A stretch of 6,629 nucleotides of DNA, from contig JABFSD010000710.1 in NCBI GenBank assembly GCA_013140935.1, positions 1 to 6,629 on the forward strand, in the 5' to 3' direction. Of this stretch, positions 1 to 5,153 are shown piece by piece. Position 1 is the first letter of the stretch; each line of letters begins with the position of its first letter. Both the position numbers and the translations under genes were made by a program. The notes under the pieces were generated by a model. The model was not told the origin of the DNA. It saw nothing but the letters and a program-made list of their open reading frames with translations, and ran no database searches. Origin of the DNA: Acidobacteriota bacterium (lineage in GTDB: Bacteria; Acidobacteriota; Blastocatellia; RBC074).

Positions 1-994
1 CGGAAATCACCGTGAAAAAATCCAACAAGTATTGCGCGTTGAAACCCGCCGTGATCTCAGGGCCGGAATAATCAAGCGCGATTTCGTCATGCGATTCGCC
101 GACTTCGGCAGCTTGCGAACTAATCTTGAGCGAATTGGTCGCGGCTTCGAGTTTGACGGAATGCGAACGTTCGTCGGCCATGAGGGCTACGCGGCGAATG
201 GCGCTGGCGATGACGTTGGCATCCACTTTGGCGCGATGTTCGTTGTTTTTGGGCAGCACCAATTCGTAATTCGGAAACTGTCCGCTCAAACGGCGCGACG
301 AGAGCAAACGCTTGCCGACTTTGAAATAGAGGTGATTGTCGTCTTTGGCGAACTCGACCGTGCCGTCCGATTCGGCGCTGAGGCGCGCGAGTTCGTTGAG
401 CGTCTTGCGCGGAATCAGCACGTCAATCTTTTCGCCTTCGTAAAACTTGTCCAGCTTTTGAATGAACGAAAGGCGATGCCCGTCGGTAGCGATCATGCGC
501 ACGCCGTCGTCGGCGATTTCAAACTTGGCTCCGTTGAGCGCGTAACGCGACTCTTCGTTGGTGATGGCGAATTGCGTGCGGCCAATGAACGTCGCCAACA
601 GGCTCGCCGGCAAACGCACGGTGTCGGCTTCGAGGGTTTTGACTTCGGGGAAATTGTCTCTGCCTAAGCCGACCATCTTGAAGCGCGATTTGAGACAAGT
701 GATTTTGACCTGTTCACCGTCTTCGACCTTGATTTCGATTTCGGCTTCGGGCAGCGAACGCACGATCTCGAAAAGTTTTTTCGCCTGCAAACAGATGGAG
801 CCTTCCTCTTTGACCTCGGCTTCACATTGCGTCGTCAACGACACATCCAGGTCGGTTCCCTTGATGCTGATGCCGCCGGTGACGCTTTCGAGTAACAGAT
901 GCGAAAGGATCGGAATCGTGTTTTTGCGTTCGACTACGCCTTGAACCAGATTGAGTTCTTTTAAGAGCGCCGATTTACTGACCGTAAAGTGCAT
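1..994 (-). CDS. dnaN: DNA polymerase III subunit beta (sliding clamp), C-terminus cut by window edge
   Basis: This is the ring-shaped clamp that tethers the replicative polymerase to DNA. I translated the minus strand from ATG at 994-992 and found 331 uninterrupted codons running off the left edge. About 35-45 residues are missing against the usual ~366-375, including the C-terminal part of the peptide-binding pocket. Family hallmarks visible: start MHFTVSKSALLKEL, ERKNTIPILSHLLLE (22-36), the first-to-second domain passage with LPASLLATFIGRTQFAITNE (128-147), ESRYALNGA (148-156), the very conserved MIATDGHRLS (167-176), FPNYE (240-244) and GFNAQYLLDF near the edge (317-326). The start is supported by a Shine-Dalgarno-like AAGGGGA (complement of 1004-1010) nine bases upstream. 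It lies downstream of dnaA in the usual dnaA-dnaN order, but 629 bases away because an origin-like region and a repeat element sit between them. Assignment is near certain. Confidence 0.97.
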   Translation of the reverse strand, partial: MHFTVSKSALLKELNLVQGVVERKNTIPILSHLLLESVTGGISIKGTDLDVSLTTQCEAEVKEEGSICLQAKKLFEIVRSLPEAEIEIKVEDGEQVKITCLKSRFKMVGLGRDNFPEVKTLEADTVRLPASLLATFIGRTQFAITNEESRYALNGAKFEIADDGVRMIATDGHRLSFIQKLDKFYEGEKIDVLIPRKTLNELARLSAESDGTVEFAKDDNHLYFKVGKRLLSSRRLSGQFPNYELVLPKNNEHRAKVDANVIASAIRRVALMADERSHSVKLEAATNSLKISSQAAEVGESHDEIALDYSGPEITAGFNAQYLLDFFTVIS

Positions 995-1028
995 TGTTAG
1001 ATGTCCCCTTTTTCTTTGCACCACTTTT

Positions 1029-1351
1029 GAATTAGACAGGATTGACAGGATTTTTCAGGATTTACGGGATGAGGCTAAAAGATGTTGGAAAGTCGCTGGC
1101 TCCTAAGCTCCGTTAGGAGCGATATGTTTATAGCAACGGTGCGAGATGATTTCCCAAGCTCCGTAGGAGCGATATGTGTCACATGCCGCTCCTACGGAGC
1201 TTGAGGGAAAATCACGCCTTTGTTTTATAAACAGGTCGCTCCTACGGAGCTAAAGAACCTGCTGACTTTTCAAACAACTTCTACGGAATAACTTGATGAC
1301 CTGAAACTTCATCCGGTAAATCCTGAAAATCTTGTCAATCCTGTCTAATTC
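1029..1351. repeat. 323-bp imperfect inverted-repeat (MITE-like) element between dnaN and the origin
   Basis: The two ends are near-perfect inverted copies: 1029-1072 and 1309-1351 match at about 41 of 44 positions after one 1-base gap. The outer sequence is GAATTAGACAGGATTGACA. The similarity does not stop at the ends. Reading inward from each side gives GAAAGTC, AGCTCCGT-AGGAGCGA, TGTTTATA, GATTTTCCC or GATGATTTCCC, then AAGCTCCGTAGGAGCG and ATGTG, meeting at a centre near 1179. The right half is about 20 bases longer, mainly from an extra stretch near 1275-1300. The element contains four copies of the small palindrome GCTCC-GTA-GGAGC (see separate entry). No reading frame for a transposase is present. 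It is therefore non-autonomous if mobile. I see no convincing target-site duplication at its borders. Confidence 0.85.
1107..1250. repeat. Four REP-like GCTCC/GGAGC palindromes forming a nested doublet
   Basis: Copies lie at 1107-1120 (GCTCCGTTAGGAGC, one extra base), 1158-1170 (GCTCCGTAGGAGC), 1188-1200 and 1238-1250 (both GCTCCTACGGAGC, the reverse complement). The first two follow one another as direct repeats of about 22 bases ending in GATATGT (1105-1127 and 1156-1177). The last two mirror them. The inner pair makes a strong stem: 1156-1171 pairs with 1187-1202 without mismatch, then one mismatch and one G-T pair, then ATGTG with CACAT around position 1179. Copy one can also fold alternatively: GCTCCTAA (1099-1106) pairs with TTAGGAGC (1113-1120). 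Such short GC-rich hairpins between genes resemble REP sequences; the family membership is my inference. Confidence 0.85.
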
Positions 1352-1372
1352 GTTTTGCAGTGCTACTTTTTC

Positions 1373-1406
1373 TTCTAAATACCTAAATACAATTTATATT
1401 AATTTC
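1373..1406. other. AT-rich candidate DNA unwinding element
   Basis: Thirty-four bases with only five C and no G on the plus strand, the most AT-rich stretch in the dnaA-dnaN gap. It directly adjoins the TAG trinucleotide run that leads to the DnaA boxes, which is where strand opening starts in studied origins. It is also 22 bases from the border of the inverted-repeat element, so the repeat lies just outside the proposed origin. Confidence 0.7.
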
Positions 1407-1421
1407 TAGTAGCAGTAGTAG
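1407..1421 (+). promoter_or_regulatory. DnaA-trio-like repeat (TAG TAG CAG TAG TAG)
   Basis: Five consecutive triplets, four of them exactly TAG, sit between the AT-rich stretch and the first DnaA boxes. The DnaA-trio described for bacterial origins is a repeated 3'-(G/A)A(T/A)-5' motif that binds DnaA on one strand after duplex opening. Read outward from the boxes this strand gives GAT GAT GAC GAT GAT, the expected polarity. Only the middle triplet departs, at its 5' base (C instead of T/A). The four-base spacer TGCC separates it from the first box-like sequence. Confidence 0.72.
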
Positions 1422-1425
1422 TGCC

Positions 1426-1442
1426 TGTGAATCTGTGGATAA
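1426..1442 (-). promoter_or_regulatory. Tandem DnaA boxes next to the trio (one weak, one perfect)
   Basis: TGTGGATAA at 1434-1442 is the exact complement of the consensus TTATCCACA. TGTGAATCT at 1426-1434 overlaps it by one base and departs from consensus at two positions. Both point the same way, toward the AT-rich stretch, as the R1 box of E. coli does relative to its unwinding element. This pair would be the anchor from which DnaA loads onto the trio. Confidence 0.82.
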
Positions 1443-1500
1443 CTTTCGATAAAGCACTGAGCCTGCTTGCCCTTTGCCTGAAATTGCCTGTGCAGCCGGT

Positions 1501-1509
1501 TGTGGGAAA
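1501..1509 (-). promoter_or_regulatory. Weak DnaA-box-like site
   Basis: TGTGGGAAA (complement TTTCCCACA) differs from the consensus TTATCCACA at two positions. It lies 22 bases from the next perfect box, within the proposed origin. On its own it would not be worth calling. Confidence 0.45.
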
Positions 1510-1530
1510 GCCGGTTGGCTCACCCCGAAA

Positions 1531-1539
1531 TGTGGATAA
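1531..1539 (-). promoter_or_regulatory. Perfect DnaA box
   Basis: TGTGGATAA, complement of TTATCCACA, with the same orientation as the perfect box 97 bases to the left and the same following bases (CTTT). It is the second of two exact consensus matches in the dnaA-dnaN gap. Confidence 0.82.
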
Positions 1540-1567
1540 CTTTTTGAACCCCCAAAGTTTTCCTCTT

Positions 1568-1576
1568 TTATTCACA
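1568..1576 (+). promoter_or_regulatory. DnaA box, one mismatch, opposite orientation
   Basis: TTATTCACA differs from the consensus TTATCCACA at one position. It is the only clear box in the gap that points the other way. Confidence 0.65.
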
Positions 1577-1603
1577 GCTTTTATACGGCTATTTCAAAAA
1601 CCT

Positions 1604-1612
1604 TGTGGAAAA
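1604..1612 (-). promoter_or_regulatory. DnaA-box-like site
   Basis: TGTGGAAAA, complement TTTTCCACA, one mismatch from consensus. It lies 12 bases beyond the stop codon of dnaA. Confidence 0.62.
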
Positions 1613-1623
1613 TTATGCTATCC

Positions 1624-3030
1624 CTATTTGCAAGTAGCAATTAGACTGTTGATAAGTCTGTGGAAATTGCCTTTTTGCTCATAGAGATCGGCGATCTTAT
1701 TGACGCTGTGCATGACCGTCGTATGGTGCTTGCCGCCGAACTCCCGCCCGATTTCGGGCAGGCTGGCTTTGGTCAGCACCTTGCAAATATACATCGCCAC
1801 TTGGCGCGGAACCGCTATGTTGCGCGCGTTGGTTTTGGATTTTATGTCAGCCACCTTCAGGTTGTAATAGTCCGCCACGACCTTTTGAATTGATTCGATG
1901 GTCACAGCCCGCTCGTCATCGTCCACGATGTTCTTGAGGGCTTCTTGCGCCAACGGCAGCGAGATGGGTTCGCCTTTCAACGAAGACAACGCCGTTAGCC
2001 GCACCAGCGAGCCTTCGAGTTCGCGTATGTTCGACCGAATCTTGCTTGCCATGAAAAGGGCTACGTTATCGGGCAGGTCGAGTTTTTCGAGTTCGGCTTT
2101 TTTGCGCAGGATGGCGACTTTGGTTTCGAGATCGGGCGGTTGAATGTCGGCAATCAAGCCCCACTCAAAGCGCGAATGCAGCCGCTCTTCCAACGTAGGA
2201 ATTTCGCGCGGCGGGCAATCCGAAGAAATGACGATCTGTTTCTGATTGTCGTAAAGCGCATTAAACGTATGGAAAAATTCTTCCTGCGTACGCTCTTTGC
2301 CGGCGAGAAACTGAATGTCGTCAATCAGCAATACGTCAATCGAACGATACTTTTCGCGGAAGGTCATCGTCTGGTCATAACGAATCGCGTTAATCAATTC
2401 GTTCATAAATCGCTCTGACGAAATGTAACTCAGCCGCAAGTGGCGATTGAGTTCGCGCACGCGTTGCCCGATGGCGTGCATCAGGTGGGTCTTGCCCAAT
2501 CCTACGCCGCCGTAAATATAAAGCGGGTTGTAAGTTTTGGCCGGAGAGTCGGCGATTGCCAATGCGGCAGCGTGGGCGAACTGATTGCTTGAGCCTACGA
2601 CAAAGGTTGAAAAGGTGTATTTGGCGTTCAGGTTCAGGTCGGAATTGTCGCTCTCGACTAAACGCGAAGTCGCTTCGCGTTCGTTGACGTAAGTAGGCGA
2701 GGTTGGTGGTTCGCTGACCAAAACCGATTGCTGATTGGTTGCAGGAATGATTGCCGCATCGCTTTCGGTCACTGTTGCGTCTGATGCGGATGAAACCTGA
2801 AATTTGATCTCAAGATTGGCGAGGCCGACTTCTTCGAGGGCTTCTTCGATCGTCTCGCGGTAATTGTTCAGAATCCAGTCGCCGAAGACCTGATCGGGCG
2901 TTTTCAGCAATACGGCTGAGTCGTCGGCACTGATGAAAGAGATAGGCTTAAACCACGTCACGAAACTTTCGTGATTGACCCTTTTCTCAATTGCCGCTAA
3001 AACGGAATCCCACGTGTTGTTGCCGCTCAT
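1624..3030 (-). CDS. dnaA: Chromosomal replication initiator protein DnaA
   Basis: DnaA is the AAA+ ATPase that binds DnaA boxes at oriC, opens the duplex and recruits the helicase. The 468-residue length is normal for the family (about 440-480). Domain I spans roughly 1-80, with the FVTWFKPI region at 23-30. A variable, Ser/Thr/Pro-rich linker follows to about 133. The AAA+ domain has Walker A GGVGLGKT (174-181), Walker B LLIDDIQ (234-240), sensor I around IVISSD (266-271), the box VII arginine finger in [10 protein letters not shown] (R287) and sensor II in [10 protein letters not shown] (R336). Domain IV ends with the DNA-binding signature [11 protein letters not shown] (432-442), where HTTV matches the consensus. 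All key residues are present. The start at 3030 gives an intact domain I but only a weak ribosome binding site (GGA or GAG upstream). Boxes both upstream (3221-3260) and downstream suggest autoregulation. Confidence 0.99.
   Translation of the reverse strand: MSGNNTWDSVLAAIEKRVNHESFVTWFKPISFISADDSAVLLKTPDQVFGDWILNNYRETIEEALEEVGLANLEIKFQVSSASDATVTESDAAIIPATNQQSVLVSEPPTSPTYVNEREATSRLVESDNSDLNLNAKYTFSTFVVGSSNQFAHAAALAIADSPAKTYNPLYIYGGVGLGKTHLMHAIGQRVRELNRHLRLSYISSERFMNELINAIRYDQTMTFREKYRSIDVLLIDDIQFLAGKERTQEEFFHTFNALYDNQKQIVISSDCPPREIPTLEERLHSRFEWGLIADIQPPDLETKVAILRKKAELEKLDLPDNVALFMASKIRSNIRELEGSLVRLTALSSLKGEPISLPLAQEALKNIVDDDERAVTIESIQKVVADYYNLKVADIKSKTNARNIAVPRQVAMYICKVLTKASLPEIGREFGGKHHTTVMHSVNKIADLYEQKGNFHRLINSLIATCK
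1647..1667 (-). promoter_or_regulatory. Two DnaA-box-like sites inside the 3' end of dnaA
   Basis: TGTTGATAA (1647-1655, complement TTATCAACA, one mismatch) and TGTGGAAAT (1659-1667, complement ATTTCCACA, two mismatches) are separated by three bases. They fall within the last fifteen codons of dnaA, so the box cluster appears to extend into coding sequence. Sites in codons may arise by chance, so they are less certain than those outside. Confidence 0.5.
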
Positions 3031-3134
3031 TGCTCAAATCCAGTTCTCTTAAAATTCACCGCCCGCGTTCTTTCGGCAATGAGCCACCACAGGGAGTTGG
3101 GGACAACGAGTGATTTGTGAACGTCGGGTGTGTT

Positions 3135-3195
3135 CGTAGAACAAGATGGTATCTTGTTCTCATCTGAGTAGAACAAGATACCATCTTGTTCTACG
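3135..3195. repeat. REPIN-like pair of inverted hairpins (61 bp)
   Basis: Unit one (3138-3160) is AGAACAAGAT-GGT-ATCTTGTTCT, a perfect hairpin with a 3-base centre. Unit two (3170-3192) is its exact reverse complement, with centre ACC. A 9-base spacer (3161-3169) separates them. With the flanks, CGTAG at 3135-3139 mirrors CTACG at 3191-3195. The whole can fold either as two small hairpins or as one long stem. GTAG stands at both outer feet, the tetranucleotide typical of REP sequences handled by RAYT (Y1 transposase) proteins. Inverted REP pairs are called REPINs. The structure is plain to see; the link to RAYT is inferred and no such gene is in the window. Confidence 0.88.
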
Positions 3196-3220
3196 ACTCA
3201 TAGTTCGCACGGATAACGAG

Positions 3221-3260
3221 AAATCCACAGGATTTCCACATGTGGAAATCCTGTGGATTT
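3221..3260. promoter_or_regulatory. Perfect 40-bp palindrome carrying four DnaA-box-like sites
   Basis: The left half, 3221-3240, is matched exactly by its reverse complement at 3241-3260. Each half contains two sites ending in CCACA: AAATCCACA (3221-3229) and ATTTCCACA (3232-3240), mirrored as TGTGGAAAT (3241-3249) and TGTGGATTT (3252-3260). Each differs from TTATCCACA at two positions. It can also be parsed as a hairpin AAATCC-ACA-GGATTT, the spacer CCACATGTGG and the inverted hairpin AAATCC-TGT-GGATTT. Placed about 190 bases upstream of the dnaA start, it could be a DnaA-binding site for autoregulation or one half of a bipartite origin. It could instead be another REP-type element that resembles boxes by chance. 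Confidence 0.75.
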
Positions 3261-3483
3261 ACCTCCACTGAAACCGGCAAATATAACTTAATTAACGGTT
3301 TAATTGCGTGTTACTAGCCGAACGAAGGCCGAGAGGCTAACACAGCAAAACAGCCAGTACAAGACGCCAGATATTGGGGATAGAGGCACTTAGCCTCACT
3401 ATAAGAATTCGTCTAAGTTAGGCATAAAGGCAATTTTACTTTCGCTTTAGCACGGCAAACCATGAAACAGGATGAGGTCTAAG

Positions 3484-3498
3484 TTTTCCACAGGAGGG
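3484..3498 (+). promoter_or_regulatory. Strong ribosome binding site overlapped by a DnaA-box-like sequence
   Basis: AGGAGGG at 3492-3498, five bases before ATG 3504, is a near-ideal Shine-Dalgarno sequence and fixes the start of the aminotransferase. TTTTCCACA at 3484-3492, one mismatch from the DnaA box, directly abuts and shares one base with it. Whether DnaA binds there is unknown; the CCACAGGAGG string could also be coincidence. Confidence 0.6.
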
Positions 3499-3503
3499 CT
3501 GTT

Positions 3504-4802
3504 ATGACACCACTTTCGCGCAGAAATTTTTTAGGCAATTTATCAGCGGGAGCAGCCGTTGCTTCCTTCAATGAACTTGGCATTGAACGCATCGCTGAGG
3601 CGACTCGTTTCGTTGGCAGAGACGCGCCGGAAGAAGTCGCGCAAAACGAAGACTTCTGGAAAGAGATTCAACAGGCTTTCACGGTTGACCGTTCGTTGAT
3701 CTATTTCAACAACGGCGGAACCAGCCCTTCGCCACGCATCGTGCAGGAAAGCATGCGCCGCTATCTCGAATTTTCTAATCAAGCGCCGACTTATACGATG
3801 TGGCGCATTCTCGAACCGCAACGCGAAGGCGTCCGCAAACGATTGGCGAAAGCCTTTGGCTGCGATCCCGAAGAACTCGCTATCACGCGCAACGCCACCG
3901 AATCGCTCGAAGTCTGCCAACTCGGTTTGGACTTCAAACGCGGCGACGAGATTCTGACGACCGAACAAGACTATCCGCGCATGCTTCAGACTTGGCGGCA
4001 ACGCGAGCGGCGCGAAGGCCTCGTCATCAGGAAAGTGAATTTCAAACCGCCGATTGATTCGCCTGACAAACTCGTCACGATGTTTGAACGCGCCATTACG
4101 CCCAAAACCAAGCTCATCCATTTTTGCCACATCACGAACGTGACCGGACAAATCTTTCCCGTAAAAAAGATCGTGCAAATGGCCCGCGCGCGCGGCATCG
4201 AAACCATTGTGGACGGCGCGCATGCCTTCGCGCAGTTCCCTTTCAAGCACGCCGATTTGGATTGCGACTTTTATGGCACGAGTTTGCACAAATGGCTTTA
4301 CGCGCCGCACGGTACGGGCTTCTTGCACGTCCGCAAAAATCGCATCAAAGACCTGTGGCCGCTGCTGCCCGCTGACGAATCGCTTGACGCAAACATTCGC
4401 AAGTTTGAGCAAATTGGCACGCATCCCGAAGCCAACTTCCTCGCCATCGGCGAAGCCCTCAACTTTCACGAAGCGCTCGGCGTTGAACGCAAAGCCGCGC
4501 GCTTGCGTTATCTTTTTCATCGCTGGGCGAAGCGATTGGAAGGCCAGAAGGGTTTTCGCATGCTGACCAGTTACGACCCGCAACAGTCTTGCGGATTGAC
4601 GACTTTCACGATTGACGGCATAGACCTCAATCGCGTCATCGGTTATCTGTTCAACGAATATCGCATCATCGTCACGGGCTTCGTGAACTTCGCAGGCGTC
4701 AACGGCATCCGCGTTACGCCCAATGTTTTCAGTACGCTCAGCGAAGTTGACACCTTTGCCGAAGCTATCGAGCGCGTCATTCAGAAAGGATTCCCCGCCT
4801 AA
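3504..4802 (+). CDS. Tat-signal class V aminotransferase-fold PLP enzyme
   Basis: A 432-residue PLP-dependent enzyme of the class V (cysteine desulfurase / isopenicillin N epimerase-like) group; the substrate is not predictable. The N-terminus has a twin-arginine motif, SRRNFLG (5-11), then a modest hydrophobic stretch to about 22 and a possible cleavage site after AEA (31-33). This suggests export of the folded enzyme by the Tat system to the periplasm or envelope. The fold starts at YFNNGGTSPSP (67-77). Further family features are RNATESL (129-135, cofactor phosphate region), HITNVTGQ (209-216), VDGAHAFAQFPF (236-247, with Asp237 for the pyridine nitrogen), SLHKWLYAPHGTGF (260-273, with Lys263 as the likely Schiff-base lysine) and GIRVTPNVF (401-409, with Arg403 a likely carboxylate binder). 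The catalytic set is intact. Its stop overlaps the next gene's start (TAATG), implying translational coupling. The long antisense frame over it is a shadow. Confidence 0.93.
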   Translation: MTPLSRRNFLGNLSAGAAVASFNELGIERIAEATRFVGRDAPEEVAQNEDFWKEIQQAFTVDRSLIYFNNGGTSPSPRIVQESMRRYLEFSNQAPTYTMWRILEPQREGVRKRLAKAFGCDPEELAITRNATESLEVCQLGLDFKRGDEILTTEQDYPRMLQTWRQRERREGLVIRKVNFKPPIDSPDKLVTMFERAITPKTKLIHFCHITNVTGQIFPVKKIVQMARARGIETIVDGAHAFAQFPFKHADLDCDFYGTSLHKWLYAPHGTGFLHVRKNRIKDLWPLLPADESLDANIRKFEQIGTHPEANFLAIGEALNFHEALGVERKAARLRYLFHRWAKRLEGQKGFRMLTSYDPQQSCGLTTFTIDGIDLNRVIGYLFNEYRIIVTGFVNFAGVNGIRVTPNVFSTLSEVDTFAEAIERVIQKGFPA

Positions 4803-5134
4803 TGGTCTTGCTCAAGATTTCATACAAGCTGCGCGCGCATCACGTCACCGAGTATGACAAGTTGTTTGCGAGCGTGACGCTGCCACTGATTCAGGAACAC
4901 GGCTTTCGTTTCTGGGGCATCTGGCGGACGCTGGTCGGCAACGCGCAGGAATATCTCGAAATCTGGGAGTTCGATTCGCTGGCTGATTATGACGAACGCT
5001 GGCGCAGGCTGATGGCTGACGCGCGCTTGCACGAGGTATTCAAAACTACCGGCCCAATGGTCGAAGACGAAACGATCACTTTGTTTGAGCCCGCTTTTCC
5101 CGGAGGTCAGTTGATCTCTAAACCACAAACCTAA
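4802..5134 (+). CDS. NIPSNAP-like small protein (dimeric alpha/beta-barrel type)
   Basis: A 110-residue protein without signal peptide or membrane segment. The layout fits the NIPSNAP/ferredoxin-like dimeric barrel family: a first strand LLKISYKLRA (3-12), a helix with HHVTEYDKLFASVTLPLIQEHG (13-34), then strands FRFWGIWRTLVG (35-46) and EYLEIWEFDS (50-59), then a helix rich in W/R/D (ADYDERWRRLMAD, 61-73). The final segment, VEDETITLFEPA (87-98), is also typical. Molecular role in bacteria is largely unknown. It overlaps the aminotransferase stop by one base. GAAAGGA at 4784-4790 may serve as ribosome binding site, but coupling to the upstream gene is likely the main means of translation. 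Being apparently cytoplasmic while its partner looks exported is a small puzzle. Family assignment is from the pattern of conserved residues and not from a search. Confidence 0.78.
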   Translation: MVLLKISYKLRAHHVTEYDKLFASVTLPLIQEHGFRFWGIWRTLVGNAQEYLEIWEFDSLADYDERWRRLMADARLHEVFKTTGPMVEDETITLFEPAFPGGQLISKPQT

Positions 5135-5153
5135 CTGAAAAGGAGATAAGACG

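Larger units (their letters stand above)
1361..1667. other. oriC: Probable chromosomal replication origin (oriC) between dnaA and dnaN
   Basis: The stretch contains, left to right, an AT-rich segment (1373-1406, 5 C and no G in 34 bases), a TAG-type trinucleotide run (1407-1421), the four-base spacer TGCC, a weak and a perfect DnaA box (1426-1442), a second perfect box (1531-1539) and further degenerate boxes up to and into the 3' end of dnaA (1501-1509, 1568-1576, 1604-1612, 1647-1655, 1659-1667). Known origins have this order of unwinding element, DnaA-trio, spacer and boxes, and the dnaA-dnaN gap is the commonest location. The open frame at 1421-1684 on the plus strand is an accident of this region and not a gene. 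GC-skew inflection, which would settle it, cannot be judged from one window. Confidence 0.85.
3031..3503. other. Divergent intergenic region between dnaA and the aminotransferase cluster
   Basis: This 473-base gap has no credible gene. It must hold the promoters of dnaA (leftward) and of the plus-strand cluster (rightward), but I cannot pick convincing -35/-10 pairs for either. It contains the double hairpin at 3135-3195 and the 40-bp palindrome at 3221-3260. To their right is an AT-rich stretch with TTAATTAA (about 3279-3306), a loose inverted repeat (GTGTTA at 3308-3313 with TAACAC at 3338-3343, each followed inward by GCC/GGC), a small hairpin GAGGC-ACTTA-GCCTC (3383-3397) and a 9-base direct repeat GTCTAAGTT (3411-3419 and 3477-3485). 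Confidence 0.7.

Noticed and set aside
32..944. Two overlapping plus-strand open frames at the left end
   Set aside because: They are antisense to dnaN, whose minus-strand translation carries the full set of clamp motifs without interruption.
1029..1072. TTGACA within the end repeat as a -35 promoter element
   Set aside because: The hexamer arises from the CAGGATTGACAGGATT repeat pattern and no -10 hexamer lies at a suitable distance on either arm.
1105..1250. Regularly spaced repeats that could suggest a CRISPR array
   Set aside because: The repeats are 13-14 base palindromes in both orientations with uneven spacing (roughly 50, 30, 50) and the intervening sequences are mirror copies of one another; no cas genes are present.
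1421..1684. Open frame of 87 codons on the plus strand over the DnaA-box region
   Set aside because: It covers the DnaA boxes and the 3' end of dnaA, has no family-like features and no ribosome binding site; the origin explains the sequence better.
3061..3106. Possible dnaA promoter, TTGTCC (complement of 3101-3106) with a -10 about 17 bases on
   Set aside because: The hexamer at the -10 position would be CTCATT, too far from TATAAT to call.
3374..3405. Possible promoter for the aminotransferase cluster with TATAAG at 3400-3405
   Set aside because: The only -35-like sequence (TTGGGG, 3374-3379) is 20 bases away and poor; position alone does not support it.
3543..4583. Long 346-codon open frame antisense to the aminotransferase
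   Set aside because: It lies wholly inside a gene with intact catalytic motifs on the other strand; the translation is rich in Arg, Phe and Ala as mirror frames are, and shows no recognisable domain.
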